Shown piece by piece: positions 6,301 to 13,814 of a stretch of DNA of 17,235 bases. The stretch's first letter is position 1. Every line of letters starts with the position of its first letter. This stretch comes from JBMOGA01 sp049318625 (lineage in GTDB: Bacteria; Pseudomonadota; Alphaproteobacteria; Rhizobiales; Hyphomicrobiaceae): NCBI GenBank assembly GCA_049318625.1, contig JBMOGA010000073.1, forward strand, positions 1 to 17,235. The letters are read 5' to 3'. A program made the position numbers and the translations under genes. The notes beneath the pieces were generated by a model that saw only the letters and a program-made list of their open reading frames with translations, was not told the origin of the DNA and ran no database searches.

Positions 6301-7167
6301 TCACGGCGCGCGGATCGCCGGGGCGGTCCACGTCGCCTCCGACTGGCCGCCGCCACCCACCATCGTGAAAACGAGTGTCTTCTCCGACAACTCGGCCGGG
6401 CTGATGCCGTCGGCCATCTCGATCTCGAAGGTCACGGTGCCGGCGCCAACGGCAACCTTGCGCGGCAGCGGCAGATAGATCCCATCCGGCGACTCGACGA
6501 ACAGATCGGCATCGGTGGTGGGGGAGGCGTAGCGTACGTCGACCAGGACCTTGCTGGTCGCCAGATCGACACGCGCCGCGACGAGAACGGGATCGCGCGG
6601 TTTGAGCGCCGAGGCTTTCGACGGCACCGCCGCCAAGGCTTTCGCCAGCTGATCGGGCGCGGGCGAAGACAGCCCGCCCGCGATGGTCAGCGCCAGGGCC
6701 ACTTCGGCCGGCACGCAGATCTCGCGGCAGATCCCGTACTCGAACTGCACAGCGAGTTCGATCGGCTCGGCCGGATTCTGCGCCACCAGCCGCACCGGAA
6801 AGACGACGCGCGATTTGTAGCCGACCGAGTCGCCGGCAGCGTCGCTCAGCCGGGCGGGAGCAGGGTAAAGAACCGTCGCCGACATCAGGTTCTTCGATCC
6901 CTCGAACGCGAACGTCGGCGCAATGCCGCCGGCGTCGCCGGGCATGCGCCAATAGGTTTTCCAACCGGGCTCGAGGGCGATCTCGATCCCCGCGTAGAGA
7001 TGCAAGGACCCGCTGGGTCCGCCGGCCAGCCCTGCCACCACGCGCGCCTTCGAATTGTAGGTCGCACGCCAGGGTGAGACCGCATCGGCGGCCACAGCCG
7101 CGCCGCCGCCGTGCCAGGCGATCGCGCCGATCAGAACCGAACAGAGCGCTCTCATCATGCCAACCAC
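6301..7167 (-). CDS. Secreted protein-disulfide reductase DsbD N-domain protein
   Basis: The product resembles the periplasmic N-terminal domain of DsbD/ScsB (cytochrome c biogenesis/thiol-disulfide relay) without the membrane and thioredoxin-like parts. I place the start at GTG 7167 (GAGGG, 7-nt spacer), giving 288 residues. ATG codons at 7158 and 7155 are alternatives. The N-terminus MMRALCSVLIGAIAWHGGGA with a following AVAADA looks like a Sec signal peptide. Family features are LYAGIEIALEPGWKTYWRMP, GDAGGIAPTF and the redox-type pair in YGICREICVPAEVALAL. Length is normal for stand-alone DsbD-domain proteins of alphaproteobacteria. It is divergent from yqgE and precedes the peroxiredoxin, so a role in periplasmic thiol redox is plausible but inferred. 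Confidence 0.88.
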   Translation of the reverse strand: MVGMMRALCSVLIGAIAWHGGGAAVAADAVSPWRATYNSKARVVAGLAGGPSGSLHLYAGIEIALEPGWKTYWRMPGDAGGIAPTFAFEGSKNLMSATVLYPAPARLSDAAGDSVGYKSRVVFPVRLVAQNPAEPIELAVQFEYGICREICVPAEVALALTIAGGLSSPAPDQLAKALAAVPSKASALKPRDPVLVAARVDLATSKVLVDVRYASPTTDADLFVESPDGIYLPLPRKVAVGAGTVTFEIEMADGISPAELSEKTLVFTMVGGGGQSEATWTAPAIRAP

Positions 7168-7181
7168 GGAAAGTCCCTCAT

Positions 7182-7285
7182 GCCGAACCAGGGTTAATCT
7201 AGGGGCCGGCGGCGTTTCGGCCAACCGTCGCCGCTCCCCCAGATGCGATAGCTGCTTCACAGGCCGAACCCGAGGGGGTTAATCT
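7182..7285. repeat. Imperfect direct repeat in the divergent dsbD-domain/yqgE spacer
   Basis: GCCGAACC followed by GGGTTAATCT occurs at 7182-7200 (1-nt gap) and again at 7263-7285 (5-nt gap). The exact decamer GGGTTAATCT lies at 7191-7200 and 7276-7285, 85 nt apart. One copy sits just upstream of each divergent gene, so it could be a regulator site or a shared promoter element. Confidence 0.5.
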
Positions 7286-7291
7286 CGCCCC

Positions 7292-7906
7292 ATGAACGCA
7301 GTGCGCAAGAAGCGGCGATCCTCGCAAACGACTTATCTCGACGGTCAGCTCCTCATCGCGATGCCGTCGATGAAAGACCCGCGTTTCGCGCGGTCGGTGA
7401 TCTATATGTGCGCTCACACCCGCGAGGGTGCCATGGGCCTTATCCTCAATCAGCGCGCCGATCACATCACATTTCCGCAACTGCTCGAGCAGCTCGAGCT
7501 CGTGCCCCAAGGCCAACTCGACGAACTGCCGGACGAGATATCGGCACGAGCGGTGCACGTCGGCGGCCCCGTCGATACGGTGCGCGGCTTCGTGTTGCAC
7601 ACGGCCGACTATTTCGCCGAGGAATCGACGCTGGCCATCGACGACGGCGTATGCCTGACGGCCACCATCGACATCCTGCGCGCCATGGCCGCCGGCAACG
7701 GTCCCGAGCGCGCAATGCTGGCGCTCGGCTACGCGGGATGGGGCGCCGGCCAGCTCGAAAGCGAGATCCAGGCCAACGGCTGGCTCAACTGTCCCGCCGA
7801 CGCCGGCCTGATCTTCGATCCCGATCTCGAGAGCAAGTACGAGCGCGCCATATCCAAGATCGGCATCGACCTGTCCCACCTCGTCAGCGAAGCCGGCCAC
7901 GCCTGA
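7292..7906 (+). CDS. YqgE/AlgH family protein (UPF0301)
   Basis: This 204-residue member of the DUF179/UPF0301 family has an unclear biochemical role. The Pseudomonas member AlgH was first linked to alginate regulation. Family signatures are YLDGQLLIAMPSMKDPRFAR (15-34), VIYMCAHTREGAMGLILNQR (36-55), VHVGGPVDTVRGFVLH, and the C-terminal LALGYAGWGAGQLESEIQAN with GWLNCPAD. The N-terminal 14 residues are basic and family-variable. The ATG at 7292 has a purine-rich GAGGGGG 13 nt upstream, farther than usual. It is divergent from the DsbD-domain gene and converges with the c-di-GMP gene across only 26 nt. Confidence 0.94.
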   Translation: MNAVRKKRRSSQTTYLDGQLLIAMPSMKDPRFARSVIYMCAHTREGAMGLILNQRADHITFPQLLEQLELVPQGQLDELPDEISARAVHVGGPVDTVRGFVLHTADYFAEESTLAIDDGVCLTATIDILRAMAAGNGPERAMLALGYAGWGAGQLESEIQANGWLNCPADAGLIFDPDLESKYERAISKIGIDLSHLVSEAGHA

Positions 7907-7932
7907 GGCGGGCACCGCGAAAAACCGAGCGT

Positions 7933-10900
7933 TCAGGACTTGTCCTTGTCGCCGCCGAGCCCGGCGAGGCTGCGCGAGATCTGCGGCGACAGATGCGACT
8001 TGCGGGCCGCCGTCGACGGCACGCCCGTCCGGCCGGCGTCGCGGATCAGCGGCGGCAACGTCAACGGCGGCAATGCCGACAGTGGCGGCAACGACCCTTG
8101 CGACGTCTGCTGCGGCGGCGGCAACACCGACGAGATCGACCCCAGCGGCGGCAAAACCGGTGGTTGTGAACCGTCGCCACCATGCCCACCGTTACCCGGG
8201 GGAGGCCCGGCCGTTGCCGGCAGCGGCGGAATATAGGGCCCCGCGTCGGCGCGCGACGGCACCGGCGCCGGCAAGGCCGGTGGCACGAACCGTGGCTGCG
8301 GGGGCGGCGCATCGCCGCCGACGGCGCCCGCGAGGGCCGCGGTCAACTGCGCCGCCGCCGCCGGTGGGGTGGCGCGGGGGTCCAGGCGCGGCTGCGGCGG
8401 CGAACGCAGTGCCGGCGAGGCGCTCGGCGGTAAAGCCGGCGGCCGCCCGGCGGCACCAGGCGGCGGGCCGGGCGGGGCCATGGGAACGGGTGGCGGCGAG
8501 GCCGGTGGCGGCCGGCGCGACCGGATCGTGCTCGAGGGCAGCTGGCTCAGGCCGCGCTGCCGGCCGGCATCCCCGACCGGGGCCGGCGGCGGCTCCTGCC
8601 CGGCGGCGAGCGCGTCGTTCTCGCCCTCCGGCGTCGTCGCGGCAATGGCGGCAGCAGCGGCAGCCGACCTGCGCCGCTCGGCCTTTCGCGACGACCCTTG
8701 GCCCGACTGGGCCGGCTTGGTGCGGAAAAAGCCGCGACGGCGCAGCTTGCTCTCGGTCTTGCGCACGCTCCGCAGCAGCGCGATCACCTCGCGCTCGGGC
8801 AGCGCCTCGCCGAAATAGAACCCCTGCCCGAACTCGCAGCCGATGGCCCGCAGGAACGCCGCGTCCTCGCTGTCCTCGATGCCTTCCGCGACAACCTTCT
8901 TGCCGAGCTCGTGCGCCAGCGCGACGACCGAGCGCACGATGGCTGCGCCGGCACTGTCGGCAACGCTTTCCTGCACGAGCGAGCGGTCGATCTTGATGAT
9001 GTCGATCGGAAATCTCTGCAGATACGCGAGCGAGGAGTATCCAGTGCCGAAATCGTCGAGTGCCAGATCCGCGCCGGTCGCCTTCAGCCAGCTCAGCGCC
9101 TCGGTCGCCTGCTCGGGATTCTCCATCGCCATCGACTCGGTGATCTCGAGCCGGACCGTTCCCGGCGCGATGTTGGCCCCGATCAGGGTCTGCCGCAGCT
9201 CTTGCACCAGCTCGCTGCGGAACACCTGTCGGCTCGACACGTTCACCGACACGAACAGCGGCCGCTCGGCCCGCGGCAGCTCGCGCTTCCAGATCTCGAG
9301 ATCGGCCAGCGCCTGTACCAGCACGTAGCGCCCGAGTTCGCCGATCAAGTCCGACTGCTCGGCCACGCCGACGAACTCGCTCGGCTCGATCCGGCCGCGC
9401 CGCGGATGATCCCACCGAACCAGCGCCTCGAACCCGACCAATTCTTCCGTCGGCAGATAGACGATCGGCTGATAGTGGACCTTGATCTGCTTTTTCTCGA
9501 GGGCGGCGCGGATGTCGCCCTCCAACCCGGCCCGCTCGTCGGCATCGCCGCTCATGTCGGGCCGGAAGATCTCGATCCGGTCCGTCCCCTCGCGCTTGGC
9601 GCGATACATGGCGATCTCGGCCTCTTTCAGCAGGTCGCGCGACCCGTCCGGCCCGCCGTCGTCGACCGCGATGCCGATCGATCCGGTCAGCACAACGTCC
9701 TGGCCGACGATTTTGATCGGCGCCCGCAGGCTGCGCCTCAGCCGCTCCGCCAGCATCGAAAGCTCGCGCGGTTCGTGGCGGCCCATCAGCAGGATGGCGA
9801 ACTGGTCGCCCCCGACGCGCGCCAACGTGTCGTCGAACGACAGATGCTTGCCGATCCGCCGCGCGACCGTGAGCAGAAGACTGTCGCCGACGACCAGCCC
9901 GAACGCATTGTTGACGCTGCGAAACCGGTCGATATCGATGAAAATCACGGTCGGCTGCACCGCCGGATCGCTTCTGGCCCGCCGCACCGCGTTGGCGACG
10001 CGGTCGAGGAACAACTGGCGGCTCGGCAGCTTGGTCAGGCTGTCGTGCACGGCGTCGTGCATCAAGCGCTCGTGCGCGCGCTTGGTATGCGTGATGTCGC
10101 GCAGCAGGCCGACGCACCGCAACGCCCGTTGATCCCCGGCCGAAACGCTCGCCGCATCGAGGTCGAACCACCGGTAGGAGTTGTCGGCGTGCCGCAGCCG
10201 GAAATCGATGCGGATGGTGCCGCTGCCCTTCTCGCCGAGCGACCACAGCATGAGGCGGAACTTCTCGCGATCGGCCGGATGCATGAAGCGGACGAACTCG
10301 TCGGTCTTGCGCGACAACTCGCCGGCCGCCAGCCCGAGGATGGACTCGACCACCGGTCCGACCTTGACCTCGTCGCGCCGCGCATGCCACTCCCAGATGC
10401 CGGCCCCGGCCCCGTCGATGGCGAGCCCGCTCAGGTGCATCTCGCTCGGTTGCCCGCCATAGCTCTGCTCCTGCGAGCGGAACGCGAACTGCGTGACAGT
10501 GAAACCGATCAGCACCACCAGCAGCACGAGCCCGGCGACCAGACCCGACACCACGAGATCACCGGAGATGCGTCCGTTGAGCGCAACCCCGACGCCGAAT
10601 ATCCACACGAGGAACAGCAGCCACGTCGGCACCAGCGACAGCGCCCGGTCCTGCCCGCGCAGCACGAGGAACAGCGTCAACAGGGTGCCGAGACCGCCGA
10701 GCACCACGAACGACACCCGCGCGAACGTCGCGGCAAGCCGCGGGTCGATCACCGCGAGCCCGACCAGGGCCAACTGCGCGACGATCCAGACACCCGTGAG
10801 CATGCGGATGAACCCATGCCACGAGCCGAGCCTCAGGAACATGTGCAGGAAGATGACGATACTGGCCGCGACGGCGGCTTCCGTGGCCGCCCGGTAGACC

Positions 10901-11670
10901 GCGTTGTCCTCGGCCCTCAGATTGAAAAGCTTGTGAAAAAAACCGAAGTCGACGGAAAGGTAGCCGAGCACGCACCACGCCACCAGCGCAGCGCTCGGGA
11001 AAATCGCCTTGTGGTTGGCGGCGAACACCGCGGTCAGGAACACGCCGAGCACGCCGGTGATGCCGAGCATCGTGCCGTTGAACAGCTGCCGGTCGCGCGC
11101 CTTGAGTTCGTAATCGAGCGGCTTCCATAGATTGAGCCGTGTCATCCGGTTGGAGTTCAGCTCCACCGCATAGGTGATGGTCTGGCCGGGATCGAGTGTC
11201 AGCCGGAAAATGTCGGCGCGAACGCTTTTGATGCGCTCGGGCAGGAAGCCGAGCGAAGGGGTCACCGCCTCGATGCGCCGGGCGTCGAGATCGGGCCAGA
11301 TGACGCCGGAGCCGATCAACGTGTAGCGCTCCGCGGTTAGCCACCGCTCGACCACGCGATCCGTAGAATTGATCAGCGCAAAGACGAACCAGTTCGAATT
11401 GGCGCCGGGCACGCTCGCCCGCACGCCCATCCGCCCGGCGACCCCTTCCGCACCTGGCGCCGTTTCCAGCTGAAAGCTGTCGCCGCGGCCTTCATGCAGC
11501 TGCCCGAGGGCCGTCAGATCGACGCGCTCCTGGTCACCGACATCGATCGGCGTCACCGCCAGAGCCGGGTCGCCGGCGCCGAACAGCACGACGGACAGCC
11601 AGACGACGGCCATGAGGAGGCCGGCGCCGATCCGCCTGTCCCGCTGTTTCGAGCCGCGTCCGCCAATCAC
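7933..11670 (-). CDS. Membrane-bound PAS-GGDEF(degenerate)-EAL c-di-GMP phosphodiesterase with proline-rich tail
   Basis: The product has 1245 residues. Order of parts: N-terminal signal/transmembrane helix (about 13-33); a periplasmic beta domain (about 40-195) resembling 7TMR-DISM sensors; about seven transmembrane helices (about 200-397); a PAS_3-type domain (about 415-527, with GIWEWHA and RWFDLDAAS); GGDEF (about 537-705); EAL (about 712-968); and a tail (969-1245). The GGDEF motif reads GGDQF (620-624), losing a catalytic Glu, so cyclase activity is doubtful. The EAL domain keeps EAL (Glu748), Asn810, ITES (Glu845), Asp872/Asp873, Lys893, Glu929 and Gln949, so c-di-GMP hydrolysis is expected. 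The tail is rich in Pro and Ala and ends with LPPL repeats and DKDKS. The start is GTG 11670, overlapping the acetyltransferase stop (GTGA), with GGGAGG 10 nt upstream. The ligand is unknown. Confidence 0.92.
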   Translation of the reverse strand: MIGGRGSKQRDRRIGAGLLMAVVWLSVVLFGAGDPALAVTPIDVGDQERVDLTALGQLHEGRGDSFQLETAPGAEGVAGRMGVRASVPGANSNWFVFALINSTDRVVERWLTAERYTLIGSGVIWPDLDARRIEAVTPSLGFLPERIKSVRADIFRLTLDPGQTITYAVELNSNRMTRLNLWKPLDYELKARDRQLFNGTMLGITGVLGVFLTAVFAANHKAIFPSAALVAWCVLGYLSVDFGFFHKLFNLRAEDNAVYRAATEAAVAASIVIFLHMFLRLGSWHGFIRMLTGVWIVAQLALVGLAVIDPRLAATFARVSFVVLGGLGTLLTLFLVLRGQDRALSLVPTWLLFLVWIFGVGVALNGRISGDLVVSGLVAGLVLLVVLIGFTVTQFAFRSQEQSYGGQPSEMHLSGLAIDGAGAGIWEWHARRDEVKVGPVVESILGLAAGELSRKTDEFVRFMHPADREKFRLMLWSLGEKGSGTIRIDFRLRHADNSYRWFDLDAASVSAGDQRALRCVGLLRDITHTKRAHERLMHDAVHDSLTKLPSRQLFLDRVANAVRRARSDPAVQPTVIFIDIDRFRSVNNAFGLVVGDSLLLTVARRIGKHLSFDDTLARVGGDQFAILLMGRHEPRELSMLAERLRRSLRAPIKIVGQDVVLTGSIGIAVDDGGPDGSRDLLKEAEIAMYRAKREGTDRIEIFRPDMSGDADERAGLEGDIRAALEKKQIKVHYQPIVYLPTEELVGFEALVRWDHPRRGRIEPSEFVGVAEQSDLIGELGRYVLVQALADLEIWKRELPRAERPLFVSVNVSSRQVFRSELVQELRQTLIGANIAPGTVRLEITESMAMENPEQATEALSWLKATGADLALDDFGTGYSSLAYLQRFPIDIIKIDRSLVQESVADSAGAAIVRSVVALAHELGKKVVAEGIEDSEDAAFLRAIGCEFGQGFYFGEALPEREVIALLRSVRKTESKLRRRGFFRTKPAQSGQGSSRKAERRRSAAAAAAIAATTPEGENDALAAGQEPPPAPVGDAGRQRGLSQLPSSTIRSRRPPPASPPPVPMAPPGPPPGAAGRPPALPPSASPALRSPPQPRLDPRATPPAAAAQLTAALAGAVGGDAPPPQPRFVPPALPAPVPSRADAGPYIPPLPATAGPPPGNGGHGGDGSQPPVLPPLGSISSVLPPPQQTSQGSLPPLSALPPLTLPPLIRDAGRTGVPSTAARKSHLSPQISRSLAGLGGDKDKS
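8051..8154. repeat. In-frame GGCGGCAA repeats encoding the LPPL motifs
   Basis: On the plus strand the octamer GGCGGCAA occurs at 8051, 8066, 8084, 8117 and 8147. The intervals of 15, 18, 33 and 30 nt are all multiples of three. On the coding strand these spell five LPP(L/P) motifs between residues 1173 and 1208 of the EAL protein. Such a tract may vary in copy number between strains. Confidence 0.7.
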
Positions 11671-12269
11671 GAGTGGGGAGCCTCCCTAGCGTAAACATCC
11701 TCCTCGAGGAGGGCGTAGAGCACATGATCACGCCACGCGCCGTCGATCTTGAGGTAGCGCCGCGCGAACCCCTCGCGCTGGAATCCGTTGCGCTCCAGCA
11801 CCCGAGTCGACGCCATATTGTTCGGCAAACAGGCCGCTTCGAGGCGATGCAGACGCAATTCGTCGAAGACGAACGGCACAACCACACGCACGGCTTCCGT
11901 CATGCACCCCTTGCCCGCGAACGGCGCCCCCACCCAATAGCCGAGCGTGCCGGCCTGGGTCACGCCACGCCGCACGTTGCTCAAGGTCAGGCCGCCCAAC
12001 AATCCATCGTTGCTGTCTTGGAAGATGAAAAAGGCATAGCCGAGGTCTTCGAGCGTATCGCGCTCATAGAGCCGCAACCGGCGCCGGAAGGCGGTGCGTG
12101 AGAGCTCGTCACGAGCCCACGACGGCTCCCACGGCGTCAAGTGAGCCCGGCTGCGCTCCCTGAGATCGGCCCAGGCCGCATAATCGCCGGGGCGCGGCGC
12201 GCGCAGATAGAGCCCTCGGCCGTACAGCAGCCGGCTCGGCTCAGGGGTGCTGGAGCGCAGGAAGGCCAT
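11667..12269 (-). CDS. GNAT acetyltransferase, RimJ/RimL-like
   Basis: This 200-residue acetyl-CoA-dependent N-acetyltransferase is of the RimJ type, whose known members acetylate N-terminal amino groups, for example of ribosomal protein S5. The acetyl-CoA loop is GYWVGAPFAGKGCMTEAV (110-127), and NMASTRVLERNGFQREGFAR (151-170) with YLKIDGAWRDH is the characteristic RimJ C-terminal stretch. An N-terminal LRAPRPGDYAAWADLR is typical. I chose ATG 12269 because GGAG lies 6 nt upstream. An open frame continues to 12473 but shows no family similarity. The stop overlaps the GTG of the c-di-GMP gene. The exact substrate cannot be read from the sequence. Confidence 0.92.
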   Translation of the reverse strand: MAFLRSSTPEPSRLLYGRGLYLRAPRPGDYAAWADLRERSRAHLTPWEPSWARDELSRTAFRRRLRLYERDTLEDLGYAFFIFQDSNDGLLGGLTLSNVRRGVTQAGTLGYWVGAPFAGKGCMTEAVRVVVPFVFDELRLHRLEAACLPNNMASTRVLERNGFQREGFARRYLKIDGAWRDHVLYALLEEDVYAREAPHS

Positions 12270-12545
12270 ATCGAACTCCGCTCGAAAGGGCTGGCAGCGG
12301 TTGGAACGGGTGCGCGCCGCCGATCCGCTTGCGACCCGCTCAACTGTAGAGTGCTTTCGGTCTTCGTTGCACCGGCGCGCCGGCCCAACCCCTCCAATCC
12401 GATGTCTTGGGGACCGATTCACGGTCTTGGTTTCAGCGTTCCGCCTCCACCCCGGCCGATCAGACCCTAGCAAACCTCCAGGCCCTCCGGGTGGCGCCGC
12501 GAGAATCGTCGCAAACGCCGCCGTGTCCGGCCGCTCGCCCCTGTG
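12270..12545. other. Intergenic region upstream of the GNAT gene
   Basis: This 276-nt gap lies between the M16 peptidase stop and the acetyltransferase start. I see no convincing RNA gene, terminator with a U-run or sigma70 promoter. It contains a perfect 12-bp palindrome, CCGGCGCGCCGG (12372-12383). Because the gap is long, the acetyltransferase and c-di-GMP genes may have their own promoter. Confidence 0.4.
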
Positions 12546-13814
12546 CTACCCGAAGAAACCGCGCGCGGCGGTGGCGGCATAGCCCTCGGATTTGCGCCCC
12601 GCTCCCACCACGGCGATCGACGGCGGTGCCACGGTCAGGATGCGCTCCGCCACGGCCCGCACCGCCTCCCCGGTGACGTCGTCGACCCGTTGGATCAACT
12701 CGTCGGTCGGCACCAGGCGCCCGGCGATCAGGAGTTGCCGGGCCATCTGTTCGGCCCGCGCACCGGTACTCTCGAGGCTCATCAGCAACCCGGCCTTCAT
12801 CTGCGCCTTCGCCCGCTGCACTTCCGCGGCTCCGGGCTGCTCGCTGGCCGCCCGTTTCAGTTCCACCCCCAGCACGGCAATCAGCTCCGCCATCTGTTCC
12901 TCGCCGGTCGCGGCATGAACGGCCAGCAGACCAGCGTCCTCGAACCCCCATGCGGTCGCGTAGATCGCATAGCAAAGCCCGCGTGTTTCGCGGATCTCCT
13001 GGAACAGTCGGGACGACATGCCGCCGCCGAACAACCCCGTAAAGACCTGCGCGGCGAAAAAGTCCGGCGCGTTGTAGGACGGACTGGGAAAGCCGACCAG
13101 CAAATGGCTCTGCTCGAAGGTCCTGGTGAGCGACCTCTGGCCGCCGACATAGCGCGCGGCCACCGTCGCGGCCGCGGCGGTGGCGGGCATGCTGCCGAAC
13201 AGCGCCTCGGCATGGCGCGTCAGCGCCGCATGGTCGACGGCGCCAGCCGCCGACACGACCGTACGCGGGCCGATGTAGCGGGAGGCCAGAAACGCGCCGA
13301 GATCGCCGGCGGTGAAGCTGACGACACTGTCCGGCGTGCCGATGATGGGCCGCCCGACCGGCTGGCCCGGAAACGCCGCGTCGTGCAACAGATCGAAGGC
13401 GAGTTCTTCCGGGGAATCGTTGATCCCCGCGATCTCCTGCAGGATCACCTCGCGCTCGCGCTCGAGGTCGTCCTTGTCGAACAAGGGATTGCGCAGGATG
13501 TCGGCCAGAATGTCGAGGGCGACCGCATCGTCGCCCTTGAGCACCCGCGCGTAGTACGCCGTGCTCTCGAGGCTGGTCGCCGCATTGAGCTCGCCGCCGA
13601 CCTGCTCGATCTCCTCGGCGATCTGCCGAGCCGTCCGACGCGCCGTCCCTTTGAACGCCATGTGCTCGAGCAGATGCGAGATGCCGTGCTCCTGCTCGAG
13701 TTCGTGCCGGGCACCGGTGCCGATGAACACGCCGAGCGACACGGTCTCCACATGGGGCATCAGATGCGAGACGACACGGACGCCGTTGGCGAGAGCCGTC
13801 ATCTCGATCGTCAT
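12546..13814 (-). CDS. M16 family zinc metallopeptidase (mitochondrial processing peptidase beta-like)
   Basis: This 422-residue pitrilysin-clan peptidase has the inverted zinc motif HxxEH as HLLEH (His47, Glu50, His51). The third ligand is Glu127 in EREVILQEI, 76 residues later, exactly the spacing in processing peptidases. GGELNAATSLESTAYYARVL (73-92) and GLFGGGMSSRLFQEIRETRG with LCYAIYA in the C-terminal half are typical. Size and order match the bacterial MPP-like proteins that follow thrC in many alphaproteobacteria. The ATG at 13814 follows GAGGG with a 7-nt spacer and overlaps the thrC stop (ATGA). No signal peptide is visible, so it should be cytoplasmic. No inactive partner subunit is encoded next to it; substrates are unknown. 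Confidence 0.95.
   Translation of the reverse strand: MTIEMTALANGVRVVSHLMPHVETVSLGVFIGTGARHELEQEHGISHLLEHMAFKGTARRTARQIAEEIEQVGGELNAATSLESTAYYARVLKGDDAVALDILADILRNPLFDKDDLEREREVILQEIAGINDSPEELAFDLLHDAAFPGQPVGRPIIGTPDSVVSFTAGDLGAFLASRYIGPRTVVSAAGAVDHAALTRHAEALFGSMPATAAAATVAARYVGGQRSLTRTFEQSHLLVGFPSPSYNAPDFFAAQVFTGLFGGGMSSRLFQEIRETRGLCYAIYATAWGFEDAGLLAVHAATGEEQMAELIAVLGVELKRAASEQPGAAEVQRAKAQMKAGLLMSLESTGARAEQMARQLLIAGRLVPTDELIQRVDDVTGEAVRAVAERILTVAPPSIAVVGAGRKSEGYAATAARGFFG

Noticed and set aside
8698..11130. 810-codon open frame on the plus strand, plus a 732-codon frame on the minus strand in another phase
   Set aside because: Both lie over the EAL gene, whose domains and motifs are unambiguous. 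Their translations are Arg/Pro/Ala-rich with no recognisable domain, as expected from GC-rich DNA lacking stops in shadow frames.
12372..12383. 12-bp palindrome CCGGCGCGCCGG
   Set aside because: Short GC palindromes are expected at this base composition, and there is no U-run or second copy to suggest a terminator or operator.
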